Origin: an uncultured Gammaproteobacteria bacterium
Lineage (GTDB): Bacteria; Pseudomonadota; Gammaproteobacteria; Arenicellales; JAANXG01
Assembly (NCBI GenBank): GCA_947259705.1
Contig: CAMYNL010000023.1
Span: forward strand, 47,801-111,800
Length of the DNA stretch: 64,000 nt
Reading direction: 5' to 3'
The notes under the pieces are model-generated. The model had not been told where the DNA came from. It did not search any database and saw only the letters and a list, made by a program, of their open reading frames with translations. Made by a program: the position numbers and the translations under genes. Below, piece by piece: positions 53,575-62,482 of the stretch. Numbering within the stretch: the stretch's first letter is position 1; each line of letters begins with the position of its first letter.

Positions 53575-55997
53575 GGCGGCGTCTCACACACGGTGCGCAT
53601 CCAGTCCCTGCCTTGACCGCCCTGACCGCTCGCTGACCCGCAGTTCGAATCCTGCCAGTTACCGCTGGTCGCGAAGTTTATGATCTTCAGCTTGGCGTTG
53701 AGGTAATAAGGAGCCTGGGTATAGGTCTGGCCGTTGTTGGTGATCGGCACCTCGGTCCCCGGCGCCTGCCCGGCCTCCGGGCCGACATCGTTGAGGTTGA
53801 CCAGAAAGGCCTTGTTCTTCCAGCCGTGCGGCACCGCCACGTGGCACCAGGTACACTGCAGGTTGCCTACCGCACCGGCATGGAAGGCGTGCAGGTTGGT
53901 ATCACGATCCGGCCCGCCCCAGCCACTCTCGAACCCCCCACGATCCCCCTCATTCTCGGCAGTGGCGTAATTGGTGTGGTTGTGGCAGCGAAAACAGATG
54001 CCGGAGTTGTCCGTGCCGCTGTTGCTGTCCCACGGACCCTTGAGGATGAAATCGTTGGTGGAGCCATGCGGTCCCCAGGGATTGGTACCCGAGGGCACCG
54101 CGGTGCCGGGAATCGTCTCGGTGCCATGGCAGTCGGAACAGTACATGGTCTGGGTGCCGATGTTGGCGCCGTTCCAGGGCGCCAGGAACATGTTGGTGGA
54201 GGCGCTCATGTTGCGGGCCGCCGCCGAGCGACCCGTATTATCGATCACGGGATGCCAGGAGCGATGGTTGCCGCCGGGTTCGCCCTGATCGCCGATCGGC
54301 GCCTGGAACTCCATCGCCTGGTTGGTGTACTGGGTCAGCCCATTGGTGCCCGAGGGGGTGCCGCCGGCGGAGTCGCCCAGGTTGGGGCGGCTGCCGACGG
54401 GGTAGATATTGTCGTCGTCGTAGGCGAAGTCGGAATGGCACTTGAGGCACACCTGGTATTCCCGCGTCACCCACGAACTGTTGACACTGGTGCTGGCACC
54501 GGCACCGCCATCACCCTGCTTGACGACATAGGTGGTCGGCAGGGACAGGAACGCCGAGTTGCCATAGACCGGTTCCACGCCCCAGGTCCCCCGCAGCGCT
54601 CCGGATGCGATGTTGGTATGCCCGGTACCATGGGCATGGGTCGGGTTCGGTGTACCTGTTGCGTTGAACAGCTCGTTCTTCACCACCCGATGCGGGTTGT
54701 GGCAGTCGGTGCACTCCGCGTGGCGGTTGTCCAGGTTCCCGCCCTTGCCGAGATTGACCTGGGTCTCGGTGAAGTTCCTATCGAGTATATCGTGTACCTC
54801 GGTGGTAGCCGCCTGATCGGCGGTGGTGATCGGCATGCGCCGCGGCAGCAGGAAATCGCTCTCGATGTCCTTGGCGTCGCCGGCCGCGTTGTTGATCACC
54901 GGTATGGCGGAATGACACTGGTAACAGGTCTCCTCGATGGCCGAGTTACCGCCGCTCTTCGGGACCACGTTGGGGTTCTGGGCATTGGTCTCACCACCCA
55001 CGATGTCAGGGGCGTCGGTGCCCTCGCGCAGCAGGCGTCGCGACCCGGTCACGGTATGGGTGTCATGGCAGTTCAGGCAGGCCGCCTCCCACACCTGCAG
55101 ACCATCCGGGAACTCGCGCAGCGCGCCGTCGGCCGTAGTATAGGTCTCGGTCGCCAGTGAGGGGTCGGCGTGTACGGAGGTGGCCCAACCGTCCTTGTCA
55201 TGGCAGCCGAGACAGACGATGTCCCCGGCCTGGTCGAACTGGCCCCCCGCGGGCCCCACCTTCTGGAAGCGGTTCAGGCGCAGGAACTTGATGTTCAAGC
55301 CCAGGTCGGTGTCGCGGATGTGCGGGTCATGGCAACTCGCGCACTGCATCTGTGCCGTTTCGGTGCCGCCCAGGTTTTCCAGCGGCACCGGCGGACGGAT
55401 CCCCGGTGCCCGCACGGCGATATGGGACTGGGCAACGGGGTCGAACAGCTCGCCATCCGCTGTCGCCAACGTGGAGTCATAGGTAAACGATATGGGGTGA
55501 TCGTTGGTCAGATCGTTGCCCAACGGACCGCCCAGGTTACGGGTGAACCCGGTCTCGACGCCCTGCCCGGACGGCATCCGCCCGACTTCGGTGCCCGTCA
55601 GGTTGATGGTAACGTTGGTCTGTCCCCCGATCACGTTGACGGTGCCCAGCGCCAGCGTGCCATCGTGGCAGGACAGACAGAGCTTCGAACTGCCCCCCGG
55701 CTGTCTTAGCTGTCCCTGGATCTGCTCCGCGTCCAGGGACGAGGAGGTATACACGGTGTAGACCTGGTTGGAAAGTTCCCGGTTCCACAACGGCGCCGCC
55801 TCGGCAGTGGCGCCGTGCGGGGTGTGGCAGAACACGCAGATCTGGCTCTCGCTGGTGGCCACCACGTCGCCGGGACCGCTGACCGAGAGGTTGTGCTTGG
55901 TGTTGGCCACGTCGGAGATAATCTCCGCGCCAACCGGTAAGGCCGCGCACCCCAGCGCGATGAAACGAGCGATCACTGTGGCCACCCGCACCATCAT
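53571..55997 (-). CDS. Eleven-heme c-type cytochrome
   Basis: The product is 808 aa with a signal peptide (to about 24) and exactly 11 CXXCH motifs (CVFCH, CLSCH, CASCH, CLGCH, CLNCH, CYQCH, CTDCH, CLKCH, CSDCH, CFRCH, CTWCH). Several are followed by D/N-P-H, which supplies distal His ligands in long multiheme chains. The protein is Thr/Asn/Gly-rich, as in secreted or outer-membrane cytochromes. No transmembrane helix other than the signal. Its start overlaps the NHL gene stop. It is the most likely extracellular terminal carrier of the conduit. No lipobox seen. Confidence 0.92.
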   Translation of the reverse strand: MMVRVATVIARFIALGCAALPVGAEIISDVANTKHNLSVSGPGDVVATSESQICVFCHTPHGATAEAAPLWNRELSNQVYTVYTSSSLDAEQIQGQLRQPGGSSKLCLSCHDGTLALGTVNVIGGQTNVTINLTGTEVGRMPSGQGVETGFTRNLGGPLGNDLTNDHPISFTYDSTLATADGELFDPVAQSHIAVRAPGIRPPVPLENLGGTETAQMQCASCHDPHIRDTDLGLNIKFLRLNRFQKVGPAGGQFDQAGDIVCLGCHDKDGWATSVHADPSLATETYTTADGALREFPDGLQVWEAACLNCHDTHTVTGSRRLLREGTDAPDIVGGETNAQNPNVVPKSGGNSAIEETCYQCHSAIPVINNAAGDAKDIESDFLLPRRMPITTADQAATTEVHDILDRNFTETQVNLGKGGNLDNRHAECTDCHNPHRVVKNELFNATGTPNPTHAHGTGHTNIASGALRGTWGVEPVYGNSAFLSLPTTYVVKQGDGGAGASTSVNSSWVTREYQVCLKCHSDFAYDDDNIYPVGSRPNLGDSAGGTPSGTNGLTQYTNQAMEFQAPIGDQGEPGGNHRSWHPVIDNTGRSAAARNMSASTNMFLAPWNGANIGTQTMYCSDCHGTETIPGTAVPSGTNPWGPHGSTNDFILKGPWDSNSGTDNSGICFRCHNHTNYATAENEGDRGGFESGWGGPDRDTNLHAFHAGAVGNLQCTWCHVAVPHGWKNKAFLVNLNDVGPEAGQAPGTEVPITNNGQTYTQAPYYLNAKLKIINFATSGNWQDSNCGSASGQGGQGRDWMRTVCETPP

Positions 55998-57064
55998 GCC
56001 CCCAGGTACTGAAAGATGATTACGCGGGCATTGAACATGTCGGCCACGAAGATACGGTTGCGCTGATCCCGCCAGATCCCCGCCGGCAGGTAGAACTGCC
56101 CGATGTCGACGCCGGTGCCGCCGATAGGCAGCAGGAACTCGCCCTGCCGACCGAAGATCAGCATGTGATCGTAATAGCCTTCTACGATGTAAAGGTTGCC
56201 TTCGCTGTCGGTGGTCACCCCTTTGGGCCGGGTCAGGTTGCCGACGTAGAGGCCGCGGCGACCCACGCTGCGCACCGCGGTGCCGTCGGGTTCCAGGATC
56301 TGCACCCTGGCGTTGAGGGTGTCGCTGACATAAAGCCGGCCGCCGGCGAAGGCCAGGTGGGTGGGGGCATTGAATCGACCCGGACCGTCACCGCGGGCGC
56401 CGATGCGGCGCAGCGGCGTACCGTTGTCGTCGAAGACCTTGATGTCATGGTTCTGGGTATCGGCGACATACACCTCTCCCTTCGCCGGGTCGCGGGCGAG
56501 CCCCGTGGGGCGCCCGAGTTCGCCGACGCCGAAACTACCCACCGGGTTGCCTTCGTAGTCGAGCCGCACGACACGCGCCAGCACCGAGTCGGTCACCAGG
56601 ATCTCACCGGGGCGACCCAGCGCGATGCCGATGGGGGAGATGAAGTTGGTGAATTCCTCCGCCTGTTCCCAGATATGCAGCTTGCCCTGGGCCTCATCGA
56701 ACACGAACACCGCCGAGCGGCCGACGTCGGTCACGTAGGTGCGCCCGTTCGCATCGGTCACGCCGCCATGGGGCCGCACCAGTTCTCGGGCCCTGCCACG
56801 GAATATCGACCCCAGCCCCACCAGCCAGCGGAACACGCGTTCGCCGGTACCGGCCTGATTCTGCTCACTGGGGCCGAAGTTCTTTTCGCCGCGCAGCTCG
56901 CCAGCAAAGCTGTACCGCGCCACCTCAGGCGCCGGCGGCCAGACCCGGAAGCTGTCCGCCGCGGCGTCCTCCGGGTAATAGGTCATCACATCCGGTGTGG
57001 TGGCACAGCCCCCAAGGATCAGGGCAATGACAAGGGCGGTTAATGGCGTGACTTTCCGGTACAT
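55994..57064 (-). CDS. NHL-repeat beta-propeller lipoprotein
   Basis: The product is 356 aa from the ATG at 57064 (another in-frame ATG lies 17 codons upstream). The lipobox LILGGC is clear. About six NHL-type blades follow (e.g. GRPGEILVTDSVLARVVRLDYEG; LGRPTGLARDPAKGEVYVADTQNHDIKVFDDNG; GRLYVSDTLNARVQILEPDG). Propellers like this accompany outer-membrane cytochrome clusters in several lineages. It heads the tightly coupled unit (stop overlaps the 11-heme start). The 300-base gap upstream (57065-57363) shows no gene. Confidence 0.87.
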   Translation of the reverse strand: MYRKVTPLTALVIALILGGCATTPDVMTYYPEDAAADSFRVWPPAPEVARYSFAGELRGEKNFGPSEQNQAGTGERVFRWLVGLGSIFRGRARELVRPHGGVTDANGRTYVTDVGRSAVFVFDEAQGKLHIWEQAEEFTNFISPIGIALGRPGEILVTDSVLARVVRLDYEGNPVGSFGVGELGRPTGLARDPAKGEVYVADTQNHDIKVFDDNGTPLRRIGARGDGPGRFNAPTHLAFAGGRLYVSDTLNARVQILEPDGTAVRSVGRRGLYVGNLTRPKGVTTDSEGNLYIVEGYYDHMLIFGRQGEFLLPIGGTGVDIGQFYLPAGIWRDQRNRIFVADMFNARVIIFQYLGA

Positions 57065-57363
57065 GGCGGTGTGAACGACGGGACGATCGGGTGACGATTC
57101 AAGGCCTGTTTGCATTCAATATAGCTGTTTGAAATCCAGTGAGTACTACCCCACGCCCATTTTACGCCTAATCAGGCTCCCACTGGTATGACAACACGCT
57201 AATGTACCCTACTCGCGTTTCCGAAAGCCCACTTGTCCCAGACAAGCTTTTGGCAGGACTTTGGGATTCGAGGGGGCTCAGTTGGTGTGGCGTGCGCTGC
57301 GATCTTGTGCCGGCGGGCATTTCGGAGCCGTGCGGGCGTCGTGCCTGCTCCATGGCCCAGGCC

Positions 57364-57735
57364 CTACCAGAGCCCCGGCCCCGTGGTTTGATGGCCACCC
57401 TTAATGCCGGTCGGCAGCCCTGGTTTGCCGGAGTGACATAAGTCACAGTTCTCCACCGACCAGGCGATCTCGCCGTTGTGGCAGGCGCCGCAGAACCTGC
57501 CCTGGCTGATCTCGTCCATGGTGACATCGGTGGCACCAACGCGCATGACGAAACCCAGTTCGCCGTGACAGACGCGGCACTGGAAGCGGATGCGGTGGAA
57601 CCAGTGCGGATAGATCACCGGCCTGACCCCCTCTTTATCCGACCGTTTGTTCAGGACGACATCGGCATACTCCGCGCCCGACCCCGGTGCCCAGCACACC
57701 AGCAGGCCCAGCATGGCGACAGCGACGAGCTTCAC
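57364..57735 (-). CDS. Triheme cytochrome c7-like protein A1
   Basis: The product is 123 aa from a GTG at 57735 that overlaps the previous stop (GTGA). Signal peptide (about 1-20) then three CXXCH (CRVCH, CGACH, CDLCH) with YPHWFHRIRFQCRVCH, typical of the c7/c3 superfamily in which HWFHR and similar His give bis-His ligation. It closely matches the protein at 59912 (A2), including WSVENCDLCHSGK. Predicted periplasmic carrier. Confidence 0.9.
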   Translation of the reverse strand: MKLVAVAMLGLLVCWAPGSGAEYADVVLNKRSDKEGVRPVIYPHWFHRIRFQCRVCHGELGFVMRVGATDVTMDEISQGRFCGACHNGEIAWSVENCDLCHSGKPGLPTGIKGGHQTTGPGLW

Positions 57736-58280
57736 GGTGTACCGCGGACCCTCTTGATGGCATCCATCTGCCGCACGGAGTGGCAGCGGTTGCACTCGGT
57801 CAGCGGAAAGGCCACGGCGCCGTGGCACACCCCGCAGTACTCGCCCTGCAGGATCTTCTCCATGGTGATGGGCGTCGCCCCGGCCTTGGACTGGAACAGA
57901 CCCTCGTGGCAGTTTTTGCAATCCAGCCACTGCGTGTGGGGCTTGTGCGGGAACAACACCGCCGGTGTACTGCCGCCGATGTTCATCAGCACATCCCCGT
58001 CCAGGACCTCGTATTCCTTCTCGCCGCGCAGGGCACTGCGCGGCTTGATATAGCCGCCCTGCAGGGCCCGGATCCAGTCCACCTTGTTGCCCGCCGTATC
58101 GGGCGGCAGCTGCGACATGGCTTCCGCAGGATCCTGCAGCACCTTGACTGCCTCGCTGCCGGGATCATGCAAACCGTCACTCTCCAGCTTACGCCAGTTC
58201 TGCGCCATGACGACAGCCGACCACCCCAGCGCCAAGGTCAACAGGGCGCACTCGAAATAAGGCGTTGTGCGCTTCCGCAT
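57732..58280 (-). CDS. Triheme cytochrome c B1
   Basis: The product is 182 aa: signal anchor (about 9-27), a non-heme N-terminal region (DGLHDPGSEAVKVLQDPAEAM; GNKVDWIRALQGG) and three CXXCH (CKNCH, CGVCH, CNRCH) with FPHKPHTQWLDCKNCH. It is paralogous to the protein at 59245 (B2), which shares DGIHDPES, the VDWxxAL motif and the same heme spacing. It overlaps A1 by four bases. Confidence 0.9.
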   Translation of the reverse strand: MRKRTTPYFECALLTLALGWSAVVMAQNWRKLESDGLHDPGSEAVKVLQDPAEAMSQLPPDTAGNKVDWIRALQGGYIKPRSALRGEKEYEVLDGDVLMNIGGSTPAVLFPHKPHTQWLDCKNCHEGLFQSKAGATPITMEKILQGEYCGVCHGAVAFPLTECNRCHSVRQMDAIKRVRGTP

Positions 58281-58285
58281 GCCTG

Positions 58286-59149
58286 TCAGCCCGGTATGTA
58301 GATGCCGGCGCTGCGAATGGCGCGCACGATCTCCTTGGTGGAGTCCTCGAGGCTGCGCACTGCCGCCTCAAACTCTCCCGATGCCGCCTGCTGCTCCGCG
58401 GTCTTGCGGATGTCGGTCGCCTTGCCCATGAACTTGTCCACCATCTTCTTCACACCCTGGCTGTTCTGCATCTTCTCCGCCAGCAGCACCTCCACCAGCA
58501 TGCGGTGGGTATCGTTACGGTCCAGTTCGTAGTGGTACTCCTCTTCCTTGGAGGCGAAATTCAGCGAGCGCACCAGGGTGTCGCCGCCGCGCAGCTGCTC
58601 GATGGCCACCTTGGCGGCTGCGTAGGCCTGGTCCAGCACCGCGCGGCCCTCCATGTACTTCTGCTGGGCCTTCAAGGCCTCCGCCTCGGCCAGCTTGGCC
58701 TCCACGATACGGTGCAGCTCACCCTTGTCGTCCGCGACGGCGCCCTTCTCCTGCTTGATGCGGTCGTGGGCCTCCAGCAGGGCGGTGACGCTGGCCAGGC
58801 GGTCCTGGTAATCGCGCTGGTGCTTGTCCACCAGGCTCTTGGGGATTTCCACCAGGCGGACGGCCTGGAACATGGTGCGGCTGGCCTCGCCCAACAGGCG
58901 CTTTTCTTCTGCCTCATTGCCCGCCTTCGAGGCCGCCACGGCCTGCTGATAGAGGTCGCGCGCCTGCTGGCGCACCTTCTGCGCCTCGGCATTGCCGCTG
59001 GCGTCGATCTTCTTGGCGGCGGAGGAATTCTCAATCAGCTTCCCCACCGACTGCAGACGATCGGTGGCGACAGCTTGCCCGGCGACCGCGGGCCCGGCCG
59101 CCGCCGCAAAGCAGAAAACCGCCAACAATACTTTTCTCACCGACATCAT
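58286..59149 (-). CDS. Secreted coiled-coil protein of cytochrome locus
   Basis: The product is 287 aa: signal peptide (to about 24, ending VAGQA) followed by nearly continuous alpha-helix rich in Ala, Glu, Lys and Gln (heptad-like coiled coil, about 45-200) and a second helical region. No Cys in the mature part, so no heme. It lies between the two triheme pairs. It could be a periplasmic spacer or chaperone for the cytochromes. Family not recognised. Confidence 0.8.
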   Translation of the reverse strand: MMSVRKVLLAVFCFAAAAGPAVAGQAVATDRLQSVGKLIENSSAAKKIDASGNAEAQKVRQQARDLYQQAVAASKAGNEAEEKRLLGEASRTMFQAVRLVEIPKSLVDKHQRDYQDRLASVTALLEAHDRIKQEKGAVADDKGELHRIVEAKLAEAEALKAQQKYMEGRAVLDQAYAAAKVAIEQLRGGDTLVRSLNFASKEEEYHYELDRNDTHRMLVEVLLAEKMQNSQGVKKMVDKFMGKATDIRKTAEQQAASGEFEAAVRSLEDSTKEIVRAIRSAGIYIPG

Positions 59150-59244
59150 GATGTCCGCCCCATTATCGTTACGCGCATCATCTTACCCGGCCAGGCGACC
59201 ACCACCAAGGCCGCGGCGCCCACTCAAGCGGGAGCAACGGGCGT

Positions 59245-59898
59245 TCAGGGTTGTCCCGCGGTCGCGGCCGGCTGGGCCGCAGGTTGCGCTGCCGCCGCGC
59301 CTGCTTCCGCCTTGGTGGTCGCCGCCTTGCCCTTGGGCTGCGAATGGCAGCGCCGGCATTCGGATACCGGGAAGGCCACCTTGCCATGGCACACACCGCA
59401 CTTCTCGCCCAGCAGGATGGCCGCCATGCTGATCTGGTTGGCGCCCTTCTGCGGGATGAAGATCGCCGGGTGGCAGTTGGAGCAGTCCAGCCACTCGGTG
59501 TGCTGCTTGTGCGGGTAGACGACGTTGGGCATGGAACCTTTTACCTCGCGCACGATATTGAGGTCCATCAGGATAGGCTTCGCCTCCGGGTCCAGACGGT
59601 CGAAGCGCGGCGCGATCTTCTGGTCCGCGAGCGCCTGGACCCAGTCCACATAATTGCCTGACTTGCCCTTGGGCATGGCGCTGAACGCCTCCTTGGGTGG
59701 CTGCAGGGCTTCGGCCCCTACGCTCTCCGGGTCATGGATGCCATCCTTGGCGGGCGGTGGATTGCGCTTGGACGGCGGCTTCATCAGCCGGTTGAAGGCA
59801 TTCGGATCCGCAGCTTCCGAAACCTCCAGGGTGAAGGCCACTGCCAGCAAGGCCGACATCGCCATGGTTCCGATAAAAAGGAGTCTCTTCGTAATCAT
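59245..59898 (-). CDS. Triheme cytochrome c B2
   Basis: The product is 217 aa from the ATG at 59898, chosen because GAGGTGAGAGAC precedes it. Signal peptide, conserved non-heme region (DGIHDPESVGAEALQPP; GNYVDWVQAL), three CXXCH (CSNCH, CGVCH, CRRCH) with YPHKQHTEWLDCSNCH, and an Ala/Gln/Pro-rich tail absent from B1. It is 13 bases after A2. Confidence 0.9.
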   Translation of the reverse strand: MITKRLLFIGTMAMSALLAVAFTLEVSEAADPNAFNRLMKPPSKRNPPPAKDGIHDPESVGAEALQPPKEAFSAMPKGKSGNYVDWVQALADQKIAPRFDRLDPEAKPILMDLNIVREVKGSMPNVVYPHKQHTEWLDCSNCHPAIFIPQKGANQISMAAILLGEKCGVCHGKVAFPVSECRRCHSQPKGKAATTKAEAGAAAAQPAAQPAATAGQP

Positions 59899-59911
59899 GT
59901 CTCTCACCTCG

Positions 59912-60337
59912 CTACTTCTTCGGTGCCCCGCCAGCGGGCATGATCAGTTTCTGCAAGGTACTTTCATGCACCTGGGTCGGTGTTCCCGCTTTACCGGAAT
60001 GGCACAGGTCGCAGTTCTCCACCGACCAGGCCACGTCACCGTTGTGGCAGGCGCCGCAGTACTCGCCGTCGATGATCTTCAGCATATTGATGTCATTGCC
60101 ACCGGCCTGGAACTTGAAGCCGAGGTCGGCGTGGCACACCTTGCAGCGGAAGCGGATGCGGTGGAACCAATGCGGAAACACCACCGGCCGCATGCCTGCC
60201 TCGTCGGAGTACTCATTCATCACCACGTCACCATATTCGGCAGTGGCCTCGCTCGGCGCAAAGCCGAACAGCACCGCCATCCACGCCGTGGCAGCAATAA
60301 CGATGGCGGATTTCCACTGTTTACGCTCAATGGCCAT
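59912..60337 (-). CDS. Triheme cytochrome c7-like protein A2
   Basis: The product is 141 aa with a strong ribosome binding site (GAGGAG). Signal anchor (about 10-30) then three CXXCH (CKVCH, CGACH, CDLCH) in the same arrangement as A1, with FPHWFHRIRFRCKVCH and WSVENCDLCHSGK. A short C-terminal extension (QKLIMPAGGAPKK) differs from A1. Predicted periplasmic electron carrier. Confidence 0.92.
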   Translation of the reverse strand: MAIERKQWKSAIVIAATAWMAVLFGFAPSEATAEYGDVVMNEYSDEAGMRPVVFPHWFHRIRFRCKVCHADLGFKFQAGGNDINMLKIIDGEYCGACHNGDVAWSVENCDLCHSGKAGTPTQVHESTLQKLIMPAGGAPKK

Positions 60338-60451
60338 GTTCGCTCCTCATTACCTCAACTCTGTCGCCTCCACTGTTGCACTCGCATCTCCCCAGTCACG
60401 CATGCCGCCCGTCTCCACTAGCGCATCGTAGCAAGTGACTTGTAAAAAGCG

Positions 60452-62293
60452 TCAAAACGTCCCGAAGAATCGCCTCAACTCCAGGAGAATGAGTTTCCGT
60501 TCGACGTCATTTCTCCCCTGATTGTAGGTGCCGATCAGGCGCGCCCGCAGCCGGCCGATCGCGTATTCGAGCCGGTTCTCCCAGATAATCTCATCGCGCG
60601 CATTGGGTCCGGTCGGATCATCGATTTGCGGCAGATACGAGTCGCTCAGAAAACGCAGATTTGACCGGAACCGCAACCTCGGCACACCGAACAATAACAC
60701 ATGATTGTAGGTGATACTGATGGCCGCGCTGGGCAAAAATCCATTGTCCAGGTCAAATCGTCGGTCGTCAAAATCGTCGTCCCGCCCGATCACCGTGCGG
60801 GTGGTCTGAATATTGATGTCACCGCGCAGGCTGGACACGCGGCTCAGCCGTTGGTCTACGGACGCCAGCAGCGCAAACCGCTGGAATTCGCTCTCCTCCG
60901 TGCCGATACGCCCACCGCCGCCGAAGCTGCGCGAGTCACTGGCGGACAGGCGCAGCAGTTGCTGGCGTTGGGGCAGCCGCTGCTGCCAGCCGAGGCTGAG
61001 GTTGTGCAACAATCGCTGGGTGGAACGGCCCTCGGTGTCCTCAATGAAGGTCACGCTTTGCTGAAAATTGAAGGTCGCGCTCGCGTTGCCGGAGAACCGT
61101 GCGGTCCGGTTGAGTGTCTGGCCGATGTCTAGACCGAGTGACTCCACGTCGCCATCTTCGTCCGACAATACCGAGACCTCGGGGCCGGCGAACCACTGCC
61201 AGTCGAATCGCCCAAGGGGCCGTACCACCGACGTATACAAGGCACGGCCGCGTGCGAAGTAACGCTCGACACGTTCCTGGTCCTGGACATCGGCCACGCT
61301 CGCCGAGGCGTTGCCGGACAGGTTCCAGCGCGGCCGCCACTGGTAGTTGGCGGATACGTTTCCGTTCACCGCGGTCGCATTGATGCCTTCTCGGCCCTCG
61401 TTCTCGGTAGACCGGAACCGCGCCCGGAGCAGGCTGTTGACCTGTAGCCGCCGCGCGGTGCGCGGTCGCCAGGTCGTGAAGTTGTTGAACTCGTAGTTGC
61501 GGCGCAGGAAGTCGAGCCGCTCACTCTTGGTACTGTCGTTAGTCAGGAACAGGCGGTTCACAGTGGAGAGCGTCGGATTGGGGCGGAACCGGTGTCTCAT
61601 GTTGACGAAGATTCGGTTCGTGTCCTCGCGGTCCCGGTTGCGGGTGGTAAACCTGCCGGTGGCATCGGCCAACAGACTATGTCGGCCGAAGGCGCCCGTG
61701 TAGTTGAACCGGAACAGATCCGACTTATCGATCAGTTCCACGCTGGTGTCGTCGAGAAAGTCATCCTCGGGACGGGTGACACTATCCTGATCCACGTCGA
61801 AGTGCTCGTAGCGAAACAGGAAACTGCCCTTTCTTCTGGTGCGATAGCTCTGCTCGAAGCCGTAGCGAGTCGTCAACGTATCCAAGTCGCGCAATTCCGA
61901 GTCGTTCGATGTGTCGACACGCTGAAAGAACGCGGCGAACGGAAACGGACTGCGCGGAAACAACCGCAACAAGGCGTCGCCGGTCAGAAACGTTCCCGTA
62001 GTGGTTTGGCCATCGCTGTCCTCGCTTTTGCGCAGTCGGATGCCGACGCCGCCGTCAACCAGGGCGATATAGGGTTGGACGAGGAAGGTGGCAGCGTTGA
62101 GCTTCAAGATGCCGGCGTGCTCGGTGACGTCCACGCTGCGTTCGGCGCGGTCGAACTGTTCGAAACGGAAATCGTAACCAAGTTCCCCGAACCAACGGAT
62201 GGGCGGCAGCGCTGCGGTGACAGCGGCCGTCTGCATCATGGTCAGCAAACCTGTCAGTGTTTTCACCCACACGGACGCAGTGGGTCGCTGCAT
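60452..62293 (-). CDS. Outer-membrane beta-barrel protein of cytochrome locus
   Basis: The product is 613 aa: signal peptide (to about 28), then many amphipathic strands rich in Arg, Phe, Asp and Ser (FRFEQFDRAERSVDV; LFRYEHFDVDQDSV; NLSLGWQQRLPQRQQLLRLSASDSR) and a C-terminal Phe (ELRRFFGTF), the outer-membrane barrel signature. Size and neighbours suggest a porin that sheathes a cytochrome, as MtrB/PioB do, but similarity in sequence is not evident to me. No heme motif. Confidence 0.82.
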   Translation of the reverse strand: MQRPTASVWVKTLTGLLTMMQTAAVTAALPPIRWFGELGYDFRFEQFDRAERSVDVTEHAGILKLNAATFLVQPYIALVDGGVGIRLRKSEDSDGQTTTGTFLTGDALLRLFPRSPFPFAAFFQRVDTSNDSELRDLDTLTTRYGFEQSYRTRRKGSFLFRYEHFDVDQDSVTRPEDDFLDDTSVELIDKSDLFRFNYTGAFGRHSLLADATGRFTTRNRDREDTNRIFVNMRHRFRPNPTLSTVNRLFLTNDSTKSERLDFLRRNYEFNNFTTWRPRTARRLQVNSLLRARFRSTENEGREGINATAVNGNVSANYQWRPRWNLSGNASASVADVQDQERVERYFARGRALYTSVVRPLGRFDWQWFAGPEVSVLSDEDGDVESLGLDIGQTLNRTARFSGNASATFNFQQSVTFIEDTEGRSTQRLLHNLSLGWQQRLPQRQQLLRLSASDSRSFGGGGRIGTEESEFQRFALLASVDQRLSRVSSLRGDINIQTTRTVIGRDDDFDDRRFDLDNGFLPSAAISITYNHVLLFGVPRLRFRSNLRFLSDSYLPQIDDPTGPNARDEIIWENRLEYAIGRLRARLIGTYNQGRNDVERKLILLELRRFFGTF

Positions 62294-62482
62294 AATCAGA
62301 CCCTCTGGCTACCAGGCCCTTCAATACGATGCTTTTCATCATTGCGGCCAACCGGTCTTCCTGTCCTCAGCTAACTCGGTTCTTGACGCTTGTCCATGTT
62401 GCGGATCGTGTTGACACCCCGCGTAAGCAGCCCGGTCTGCCGCGCTCGGCGGTATAGTCCACCATGACAGAAAGGCTGGACT

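Noticed and set aside
57736..57930. N-terminal extension of triheme cytochrome A1
   Set aside because: It is out-of-frame sequence of B1; the GTG at 57735 gives a signal peptide.
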